Shown here one piece after another: positions 24,487 through 31,036 of a stretch of DNA of 58,727 bases (position 1 is the stretch's first letter; each line of letters begins with the position of its first letter). This stretch comes from an uncultured Oscillospiraceae bacterium (GTDB lineage: Bacteria > Bacillota > Clostridia > Oscillospirales > Oscillospiraceae). The translations under genes and the position numbers were made by a program. Below the pieces are notes generated by a model that worked only from the letters and a program-made list of their open reading frames with translations, was not told the origin of the DNA and searched no databases. The stretch is from NCBI GenBank assembly GCA_947588955.1, contig CANPYX010000010.1:1-58727 (forward strand), read 5' to 3'.

Positions 24487-24996
24487 ATGCTCTACTTCCT
24501 CATAGCCGCGCTTATATGCGGAGCGGACCGGCTCTCCAAGCTCTGGGCGGTCCGCAATATCCCCCTCTCCGGCTCCCGTGTGCTCATCCCCGGCGTTCTG
24601 GAGCTGACCCACGTGCGCAACACCGGCATGGCGTTCTCCATGCTCTCGGAGCACACCTGGCTTTTGGCGCTCGTCTCCGCGGTGGTGGCGGCGGGAATCG
24701 CCGTCATACTGGTGAAGGGCAAATTTACAAGGTGGGAGAAGGTCTTCCTCGCCTTTATCCTGGGCGGCGCCCTTGGAAACTTCATCGACAGGGCGTTTCT
24801 GGGCTACGTGGTGGACATGATAAACCCGGTGTTCATGAATTTCGCCGTCTTCAACCTGGCGGACTCCTTCATTGACGTGGGCGCGGTGATGTTCTGCGTC
24901 CTGTATATCGTTCGCTCCGTCCGCGAGGAGCGGGAGGCAAAGGCGAAGAAAAAGACCCCGGAGGTGCCCCATGACGGCGACGCTGACGGTAACTGA
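24487..24996 (+). CDS. lspA: lipoprotein signal peptidase (signal peptidase II)
   Basis: A 169-residue membrane aspartyl protease that cleaves prolipoprotein signal peptides after lipidation. Four helices; family blocks ADRLSKLW (near residue 13), VRNTGMAFS (near 45), and the two catalytic Asp regions GNFIDRAFLGYVVDMI and FNLADSFI. The charged tail (REEREAKAKKKT) is cytoplasmic. ATG at 24487 is preferred over GTG at 24481. Overlaps rluD by 26 bases. A lipoprotein with a lipobox is encoded at 49973. Confidence 0.96.
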   Translation: MLYFLIAALICGADRLSKLWAVRNIPLSGSRVLIPGVLELTHVRNTGMAFSMLSEHTWLLALVSAVVAAGIAVILVKGKFTRWEKVFLAFILGGALGNFIDRAFLGYVVDMINPVFMNFAVFNLADSFIDVGAVMFCVLYIVRSVREEREAKAKKKTPEVPHDGDADGN

Positions 24997-25879
24997 CGCC
25001 GGCGAGCGGGTGGACGCCCTCATCGCCGCCAAAATGCCGGAGCTGAGCCGCTCCTTCGTCCAGAGGCTCCTGGAGGAGGGCCGCGTCACCTGCCGCGGCA
25101 GGGCGGTGAAAAAAAGCTTCCGCCCGGAGACGGGCGACGAGCTGACGCTGGAGATCCCCAAGCCCGAAAGACTTGAGGTCGCGGCGGAGGAGATACCCCT
25201 GGACATAGCCTACGAGGACGCGGACGTGATAGTGGTGAACAAGCCCAAGGGCATGGTGGTCCACCCCGCGCCGGGTCACGCGGACGGCACCCTGGTGAAC
25301 GCGCTCATGGCCCACTGCGGCAGCGAGCTCTCAGGTATAAACGGCGTCCTCCGCCCCGGAATCGTCCACCGCATCGACAAGGACACCTCCGGGCTCATCA
25401 TCGCCGCCAAAAACGACGCCGCCCACAGGCTCCTCGCCGCCCAGCTCAAGGACCACACCCTCTCCCGGACATACGAGGCGGTGGTCATAGGTAACCTTCG
25501 TGAGGACTCCGGCACCGTGGACGCCCCCATAGGCCGCCACCCCACGGACAGGAAAAAGCAGTGCGTCACCGACAAAAACTCCCGCCCCGCCGTTACCCAC
25601 TGGCGCGTGCTGGAACGCTTCAACGGCTTCACCCATGTGGAGTGCAGCCTGGAGACGGGCAGGACCCACCAGATCCGCGTCCACATGGCCCACATAGGTC
25701 ACCCAATTCTGGGGGACGCCGTATACGGACCCAAAAAGCCCTACCCCGGCACAGACGGTCAATGCCTCCACGCACGTACCCTTCGCTTTATTCACCCATC
25801 AACCGGTGAGCAGGTGACGGTCACATCTGAGCTTCCTGAGTATTTTATTGAACTTCTAAATAAACTCAGCCGCTCCTAA
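24971..25879 (+). CDS. rluD: 23S rRNA pseudouridine synthase RluD family
   Basis: A 302-residue RluA/RluD-type enzyme: N-terminal S4 RNA-binding domain (residues 8-60), then the catalytic domain with VNKPKGMVVHPAPGH and the signature HRIDKDTSGL (catalytic Asp near residue 137), and GRTHQIRVHM. GGAGGTG precedes ATG. The last codons and TAA (25877-25879) fall in the first bases of P1 copy 2, so the mobile element supplies the stop codon. lspA-rluD adjacency is widespread in Firmicutes. Confidence 0.94.
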   Translation: MTATLTVTDAGERVDALIAAKMPELSRSFVQRLLEEGRVTCRGRAVKKSFRPETGDELTLEIPKPERLEVAAEEIPLDIAYEDADVIVVNKPKGMVVHPAPGHADGTLVNALMAHCGSELSGINGVLRPGIVHRIDKDTSGLIIAAKNDAAHRLLAAQLKDHTLSRTYEAVVIGNLREDSGTVDAPIGRHPTDRKKQCVTDKNSRPAVTHWRVLERFNGFTHVECSLETGRTHQIRVHMAHIGHPILGDAVYGPKKPYPGTDGQCLHARTLRFIHPSTGEQVTVTSELPEYFIELLNKLSRS

Positions 25880-26701
25880 GCCGCTGGGCTTTTTATAAGG
25901 TATCCGCCCCTATGGGGCGGGGGAATCTGCTTTCTCCTCTTTTGGATTCGCCAAAAGAGGAGAAAGCAGCAAAGAGGAGAAAAGCGACCAGGGAGGGATA
26001 ATGATATCCCTCCCTGGACCCTGTTTGGGGTCGGCAGAAGCTTGTTGCGCCCTACCGTATAGTCGGCACGACGGCTCCCGCGGTCTGAATGTTTTACGCA
26101 CGGGCAGAAGAATCGACGCGCGGGTTCCCAAAACTGAATTGCACAGTCTCCGAAATCGCTTAGCCGCTTAACGTGGTCGGGTAATCAGAACGCCCTGCCT
26201 TCCAACATCGCCGCGCTTTGGCTCTATAATCGGGCAGAATGTTTCAGCACAGCTCCTACACATCGTGTGCTGCCGCGGCGGTAATCTGACGCCCTACTTC
26301 TATATCCGCGCCCTCGGCTACGCCGTAGGGCGCTGCGGAGCTGTAAGCGAAGCGTTTAATCGCGGCGCAGCCGCCACCATTTAAAAGGTCCCCACGGGGA
26401 CAGCCGCTTTAGCGGCAGAGGCTCAGGAAGTTTTCCGCAAGCGGAAAACTTCCGTTCCCGTCCCCCGTCGCAACCACTACCGTCGTTGCTCCCCACCGGG
26501 GGTTCTCCACATAGGGGGCCGCAGCCCCCTGTGTGGTCGTTTTTAAAAGGGGATTGTCAAGGGGGAAAATCGAAATCCCCCTTGACTCGCTTTTCTCCTC
26601 TTTGTTACTTTCTCCTCTTTTGGCGAAACCAAAAGAGGAGAAAGTAAATCCCCCGCCCCATAAGGGCGGACACCCTATAAAAAGCCCGGCGGCTTAGGAG
26701 C
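25872..26701 (-). mobile_element. P1 element, copy 2 (830 bp, inverted relative to copy 1)
   Basis: An inverted copy of the 6906-7738 unit, three bases shorter, alignable throughout by eye. Ends are GCTCCTAAGCC and GGCTTAGGAGC: the G-to-A change relative to copy 1 is matched by C-to-T at the other end, so the ends still pair. The end hairpins are CTTTCTCCTCTTTT-based instead of CTTTCCTCTCTTTT, changed on all arms. Internal hairpins are kept (CCACATAGGGGG/CCCCCTGTGTGG, GGAAGTTTTCCGC/GCGGAAAACTTCC, CAGGGAGGGAT/ATCCCTCCCTG). No coding frame of note. It starts inside the last codons of rluD. Confidence 0.8.
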
Positions 26702-26749
26702 AATTACTTTGCAAATCTTGCTATATTTCAATTTAATTAAAAATTTTTC

Positions 26750-26778
26750 TTGACATTTAATTAACTTTGCAGTATAAT
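26750..26778 (+). promoter_or_regulatory. perfect sigma-A promoter facing into the 3' end of ribF
   Basis: TTGACA (26750-26755), 17 bases, TATAAT (26773-26778): a full consensus. It lies 48 bases outside the P1 copy 2 end and points away from it, so the transcript would run antisense into ribF. No credible gene follows on this strand. The equivalent flank of copy 1 has the same arrangement. Confidence 0.75.
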
Positions 26779-26819
26779 GCGATTGTAATAAAAATCAAAC
26801 CGAAATATTGCTCCCGTTT

Positions 26820-27755
26820 TCAGTGCCACTGAGGGTAATCGAACGGGTCTATTTCGTTGCGGTCAAAAAATGCCAGCGTCGCCTTGGCGTCGGCGCGGAT
26901 TTGGTCGCGGAGGGACTCTATGCGGGAAAATTTTATCTCGTCCCGCAGGAATTTGTAAAATTCCACCCTGATCCTGTGGCCGTACAGGTTGCCCTCGAAG
27001 CCCAGAAGGTGGCTCTCCACGCTGACGGCGTCCTCGCCGCCCACGGTGGGGCGCACGCCGATGTTGGTCACCGCGGGGAAGCATTTGCCCGAATCCAGTA
27101 TGTGCGCTTCGGCTATGTAGACCCCGTGGCGAGGGACAAGCACGCCCTCCTCAAAGCGCATATTCACCGTGGGCGTGCCCAGGGTGCGCCCGAAGCGGTA
27201 GCCGTGGCGCACGGTGTCGGTGAGCAGGTGCCTGTGCCCCAAAAGACCGTTGGCGCGGGAGCACTCGCCCTCCAAAAGGAGCTTTCTTATCCTTGTGGAG
27301 CTCACCGGCTCCCCCTCTGACATCACCGGGTCCACTATGTGGCACCCTATGCCCAGCTCGCCGCATTTTTCCCGCAGGAGCCCGGCGTTTCCGGCGCCGC
27401 GGTAGCCGAAGCGGAAGTCGTATCCCGCCACCAGGCACACCGCGCCGAAGTCGGTTTTCAGCCACTCCACGAAGCTGTCCCACGCCATGTGCCGAAGCTC
27501 CGTGTCGAAGTGGAGAAAGATCAGGTCCTCGATGCCGAAAAGCCGGCGCATTATGTCCGCCCTGTCCAGGGGCGAGCTTATCATGGGCACCGGCGCGCCC
27601 TCCAGGGTCTTCACCGGGGGCGTGTCGAAGGATATGACGGCGGGCTCAACGCCGTATTTTTCCGCCAGCTCCCGCGTGGCGCGAAGCAGCGCCGCGTGGC
27701 CCAGGTGTACCCCGTCAAAAAATCCCAGGGCTATGACACGATTGCCTTTTTCCAT
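26820..27755 (-). CDS. ribF: bifunctional riboflavin kinase/FMN adenylyltransferase RibF
   Basis: A 311-residue RibF that makes FMN and then FAD. N-terminal nucleotidyltransferase domain: GFFDGVHLGHAALL (HxGH, near residue 11), with the later block SSTRIRKLL. C-terminal flavokinase: GTPTVNMRF (near 190; the Thr and Asn bind metal and ATP) and VESHLLGFEGNLYG with its catalytic Glu. Last gene of the rimP-nusA operon, 12 bases after truB. No FMN riboswitch is visible. Confidence 0.96.
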   Translation of the reverse strand: MEKGNRVIALGFFDGVHLGHAALLRATRELAEKYGVEPAVISFDTPPVKTLEGAPVPMISSPLDRADIMRRLFGIEDLIFLHFDTELRHMAWDSFVEWLKTDFGAVCLVAGYDFRFGYRGAGNAGLLREKCGELGIGCHIVDPVMSEGEPVSSTRIRKLLLEGECSRANGLLGHRHLLTDTVRHGYRFGRTLGTPTVNMRFEEGVLVPRHGVYIAEAHILDSGKCFPAVTNIGVRPTVGGEDAVSVESHLLGFEGNLYGHRIRVEFYKFLRDEIKFSRIESLRDQIRADAKATLAFFDRNEIDPFDYPQWH

Positions 27756-27767
27756 GTTTTTTCTCCC

Positions 27768-28637
27768 CTATACGGCGAAAAAGCTCTTGATCGTCTTCAT
27801 TTTCCCGCCGGCGGCGCTTCCCAGCATGAGAAATTCACCGCTTTTTGAATATACCCTGTAAACCCCGTCGGATACGTCCACGGGAAAATCGTTCCCGCAC
27901 CGGCATTTTTTCTCGCTCTTTTCGTCGATGACCACCGGCGGGCGGTCCGAAAAGAGGCTGTCCACGGGGAGAAGTATGCCCTCAAGGGCTCCTCTCTCGC
28001 CGGCGGAAACTATCTCCGAAAGGGGCGCGGCGTCGGATATGTCAAACGCCCCCGCCCTGACCCGCCGGAGGTACGACATACACCCCCCGCAGCCCAGACG
28101 CGCGCCGATGTCGTGGCACAGCGTCCTAATATACGTGCCCTTGGAGCAGGTGACGTCCAGGACGAAATCCCCGTCCTCCGCGCCCAGAAGCTCCAGGGAA
28201 TAAACAGTCACGCTCCTCGCCGGACGTTCCACGTCGCCGCCCTTTCGCGCGATCTCGTAGAGCCTCCTGCCGCCTATTTTTACGGCGGAATACATGGGCG
28301 GGACCTGCCGTATTTCCCCGGTGAATTCGGGGAGCACAGCCAGAACGTCCTCCGGCGTCAAATCGACGCTTTTACTTTCCAAAACCGAGCCGGTCACGTC
28401 CTGGGTGTCGGTGACGAGCCCTAAGCGGAGCCTTGCTATGTACCTTTTCCTGTCGCTTTCCGCGAACTCCACCGCCCGCGTCGCCCTGCCCACGAATACG
28501 GGCAGGACCCCGGTCGCCATCGGGTCCAGCGTCCCGGAGTGTCCCACGCGCTTTTCCCGCAGGACACCCCGCAGCTTGGCGCATACGTCCTGGCTGGTCC
28601 ACCCCTCCGGCTTGTCAACTATGATTATCCCGTTCAT
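27768..28637 (-). CDS. truB: tRNA pseudouridine(55) synthase TruB
   Basis: A 289-residue enzyme that converts U55 of tRNA to pseudouridine. Motifs: [13 protein letters not shown] at the N terminus, [14 protein letters not shown] (catalytic Asp near residue 39), RYIARLRLG and [14 protein letters not shown]. Length is normal. ATG at 28637 begins the expected [12 protein letters not shown]; seven upstream codons in frame have no support. The end of the broken upstream gene overlaps its 5' end by 23 bases. Confidence 0.95.
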   Translation of the reverse strand: MNGIIIVDKPEGWTSQDVCAKLRGVLREKRVGHSGTLDPMATGVLPVFVGRATRAVEFAESDRKRYIARLRLGLVTDTQDVTGSVLESKSVDLTPEDVLAVLPEFTGEIRQVPPMYSAVKIGGRRLYEIARKGGDVERPARSVTVYSLELLGAEDGDFVLDVTCSKGTYIRTLCHDIGARLGCGGCMSYLRRVRAGAFDISDAAPLSEIVSAGERGALEGILLPVDSLFSDRPPVVIDEKSEKKCRCGNDFPVDVSDGVYRVYSKSGEFLMLGSAAGGKMKTIKSFFAV

Positions 28638-28742
28638 GCGGCGAAACTTCCCCCTCAAGCCTCTCTGCCAGATCCCCCAGCGTCATGCCGGACGCGCTCT
28701 CCGCAAGCTCCGGCAGAAGCGCCGCGAGCCTGCTGTCCGTAA

Positions 28743-28901
28743 TACTAATATCAATTTAAAAGGAGACACCGAGCGGCGAGTATTTTTCGCGTCAGGCAAG
28801 GAAGGCGCCGCAGGGAATACTGTATGTATTTCCAAGGCGGCTGACGCGGCATGGCGCGAAAAAGACCGACGCGAATGGCTTATTTTAATTAGATATTAGT
28901 A
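28743..28901. mobile_element. 159-bp MITE with 3-bp target duplication
   Basis: Ends TACTAATATC and GATATTAGTA are a perfect 10-bp terminal inverted repeat, extended imperfectly by AATTTAAAA/TTTTAATTA. TAA lies on both sides (28740-28742 and 28902-28904). The interior has a GCCGC/GCGGC-bounded hairpin with GGGAATAC/GTATTTCC inside (about 28811-28846). No coding capacity, so it needs a transposase in trans. It interrupts the 150-codon gene. Confidence 0.88.
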
Positions 28902-29172
28902 TAAGACCGTCGGCAAGGGACTGACCCAGTGTATAGGCAAAAATCGTCATGCAGTCGATGTAACGAAAGCTGTCCAGCGCCCACAGCGCGGGATCACACC
29001 CAGCGCCCAAAGGCCCGAACCGACGCCCGTACAGCCCCTCCGGGTCCGACCTGTCATGCCACAGATCCAGCTCAAAAAGCCCGCTGAGGCATGTGCGGGT
29101 GTACTCCATGTGCCGTACTTCCAAGGCGGCGGCGCGAAGCTGTCCACCGGGCATCAGACGTATGGCGGCGTT

Positions 29173-29462
29173 TTCAAAAATCACCGCGGCGGCGTCGTCG
29201 CTCAAGCCGCTTTACCTCGCCCTCTCGTCCTCGCTGGCGTCACTTAACCTCGGGCTCCCGTTGGTCGCCCTCAGGCGTTGACGCCGCTCGTCCTCTCCCC
29301 AACGGGCTTTTGCCCGTCGGGGACCCCTTTGGTCGGTCTCAGGCGCAGGCTTGGCTCCTCCTCTCCCCAACGGGCTTTCGCCCGTCGGGGACCCCGGTCA
29401 CGTCAGCCGGCTTGGAAATACACAAAATATTCCCTGCGCCGGCGCAAGGTCGTGGGAGGCGC
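29173..29462 (-). mobile_element. 290-bp insertion containing a P3 module, with a 7-bp direct repeat
   Basis: The sequence CGGCGTT flanks it (29166-29172 and 29463-29469). On the minus strand it starts with a GC-rich piece and a GCCGGC/GCCGGC hairpin around GGGAATATT...GTATTTCC (about 29403-29440), which matches the core of the MITE at 28743. The P3 module follows (29193-29395): two tandem GGGGTCCCC-hairpin-GGGGAGAGG units with stems ACGGGC/GCCCGT, and the tail ending GCGACGACG. Removing it restores the reading frame. Confidence 0.75.
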
Positions 29463-29522
29463 CGGCGTTGTTCTCGATTTGCAGGCGGTTCAGAGTGAGT
29501 GCCGCCCGCGCAAGGTCGCTGT

Positions 29523-30470
29523 TCATGTGCTCTCCCCGTCCAGCGCGGCCTCAATCGGGGTGAGGAGGGCGGAGAGGGCGGCTTCGGGGGAGGCGTCTAT
29601 GGTACAGCCGGAGGCCATGGCGTGACCGCCGCCGCCGAAAAGCTTGGCTATTTCTGAGACGTTTACCTGTCCCGTGGAGCGAAGGGAGACGCGGCAGCCG
29701 CCGTCCTCCTGCTCGCGTATGGTGACGCTTACCCGGTGCCCGGAGAGCTTCCCCGCCAGGGACGCCACGTCGTCCATGTCGTCCTCGGTGACGCCGCAGG
29801 TCCTTATCATGTCCAGCGTCACGATGTTTGCCACGATCTCTCCGCTGTGGAAGGTGCGGAGGTTTGAATATATCGCCCCCTCAAGAGCGAGACGCGGGCG
29901 GGTGAAGGTGCGGAAAAAGAGCCGGGAGAGCCCGGCGGTGTCCGCCCCCGCGCGGGCGAGGACCGCGGCGGCAAGGAAGGTCCTTTCCGTCACGTTGGCG
30001 TACTGGAAACAGCCCGTGTCGGTGGACACGGCGATGTACAGAAGGTCCGCCTCCTCCTTGGTCGGTCCGTCGTGGAGGAGGCCGATGAGGGACAAAATTA
30101 TCTCCCCGCAGGAGGCGCGGGAGTCGTCAAGGACTGTCTCGCGGGCAAAGCCGGAGTTGGAGGGGTGGTGGTCGAAGGCCAGCGCCACCTCCCCCTTGAA
30201 ACCCTCAGGGAAGAGCCCGGACGAGGCGATGTCCACGCTCACAACCCGGTCATAGGTATACCCCTCCGGGGCGATGAATTTGTCCGTGAAGGGGCGGAAT
30301 TTTTCGGTTATTCCGGGGTTTTGGCACATATACGCCGTCTTGCCGCAGCGCCGAAGGGCGCTTGTCAGCGCGGCGGCGGAGCCCAGAGTGTCCCCGTCCG
30401 GGCGGGTGTGGGTGAGAATGAGGTAATTGTCGTGGCAGGTGAGCCACAGAGCGGCGTCAATCAGCGTCAT
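29523..30470 (-). CDS. nrnA: DHH-family phosphoesterase NrnA (oligoribonuclease/pAp phosphatase)
   Basis: A 315-residue DHH/DHHA1 enzyme that degrades short RNA to mononucleotides and dephosphorylates pAp. Metal-binding motifs: THTRPDGDTLGS (near residue 20), VSVDIASSG (near 78), FDHHPSN (the DHH motif, near 98). The C-terminal DHHA1 substrate domain has LFGGGGHAMASG. It overlaps rbfA by 14 bases and the broken gene by four. Its place between rbfA and truB is conserved in Firmicutes. Confidence 0.94.
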   Translation of the reverse strand: MTLIDAALWLTCHDNYLILTHTRPDGDTLGSAAALTSALRRCGKTAYMCQNPGITEKFRPFTDKFIAPEGYTYDRVVSVDIASSGLFPEGFKGEVALAFDHHPSNSGFARETVLDDSRASCGEIILSLIGLLHDGPTKEEADLLYIAVSTDTGCFQYANVTERTFLAAAVLARAGADTAGLSRLFFRTFTRPRLALEGAIYSNLRTFHSGEIVANIVTLDMIRTCGVTEDDMDDVASLAGKLSGHRVSVTIREQEDGGCRVSLRSTGQVNVSEIAKLFGGGGHAMASGCTIDASPEAALSALLTPIEAALDGEST

Positions 30471-30828
30471 TTTCCGTTTCCTCCGGCTTGATGTCCAGGG
30501 AGGCGAGAATGGAGTTGATGTGCGCGCCCTCCTCGATGGAGTGGTCGATGATGAAGGTGAGCTCCGGCGTGTTGCGAAGTCTGAGCCTCTGCCCCAGCTC
30601 TCGTCTGAGCCAGCCGGAGGCGGATTTGAGCCCCTGCTTCATGGTCTTTTCGTCCTCCAGCCCCAGGACGCTCAGGTATATTTTGGAATATTTCAGATCC
30701 CCCGTGGTCTCCACGGCGGTGACGGACACAAGCCCCTGGTGCACCCGCGGGTCCTTAACCTCCCTGAGCAGCTTGTCCACGCACAGCCGTATATCCTCGT
30801 TGATACGGTTCAAATGATTGGATGGCAT
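30457..30828 (-). CDS. rbfA: ribosome-binding factor A
   Basis: A 123-residue KH-fold protein that binds the 30S subunit during late maturation of 16S rRNA. Typical blocks: HLNRINEDIRLCVDKLL, VKDPRVHQGLVSVTAVETTGDL (DPR motif) and YSKIYLSVLG. ATG at 30828 has GGAAAGGAAAG upstream. It is separated from infB by P2-E rather than the usual few bases, so the element may lower readthrough to the downstream genes. Confidence 0.95.
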   Translation of the reverse strand: MPSNHLNRINEDIRLCVDKLLREVKDPRVHQGLVSVTAVETTGDLKYSKIYLSVLGLEDEKTMKQGLKSASGWLRRELGQRLRLRNTPELTFIIDHSIEEGAHINSILASLDIKPEETENDAD

Positions 30829-30843
30829 GATATTCTTTCCTTT

Positions 30844-31031
30844 CCCCAATAAAATATTTTTTCCAAGGACATGCGCCTTGGAAAAAACACCTTTTGTCAA
30901 ATCGAGTGTGCGAGCGCAGCGAGTGCGCGAGATTTGACAGCAGGAACAAATAGAATGAATTTCGCAAAATTCATTCTATTTGTTCCGCACGCCTCCCCTT
31001 GGCATTTGAAGCCCGCAAAGCGGGCTTCAAA
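30844..31031 (-). repeat. P2 multi-hairpin element, copy E
   Basis: In + order: link AATAAAATAT; hairpin 1 TTTTTTCCAAGG/CCTTGGAAAAAA with loop ACATGCG (30857-30887); hairpin 2 GTCAAATC/GATTTGAC basal stem (30897-30938); hairpin 3, perfect 20-bp stem (30943-30962/30967-30986) with loop CGCA; link GCACGCCTCCCC; hairpin 0, TTTGAAGCCCGC/GCGGGCTTCAAA (31005-31031). The most diverged copy: nearly all stems differ from A-D, yet pairing and loops are kept. Between infB and rbfA; hairpin 0 lies five bases from the infB stop. Confidence 0.85.
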
Positions 31032-31036
31032 GCCAG

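Larger units (their letters stand above)
28615..29526 (-). pseudogene. gene between nrnA and truB, split by two insertions
   Basis: The ATG at 29526 overlaps the nrnA stop (ATGA) and opens MNSDLARAALTLNRLQIENN. The frame is then broken by an insertion (29173-29462), resumes as AIRLMPGGQLRAAALEV... to LGQSLADGL (about 29172-28905), is broken by a 159-bp MITE (28743-28901), and ends [15 protein letters not shown]...HERDNHS with TGA at 28615. Taking out each insertion with one target duplication restores one uninterrupted 150-codon frame. I do not recognise the family; it looks soluble and helical, without signal peptide. Sited in a conserved translation operon, it must be dispensable now. Confidence 0.8.

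Noticed and set aside
26700-26819. FMN riboswitch for ribF
   Set aside because: It is on the downstream side of ribF; ribF is the last gene of the operon and its true upstream gap is only 12 bases.
26808-27320. Open frame downstream of the perfect promoter at 26750-26778
   Set aside because: It begins at TTG without a ribosome site and is antisense to ribF codons; the promoter looks like part of the mobile element rather than of a gene.
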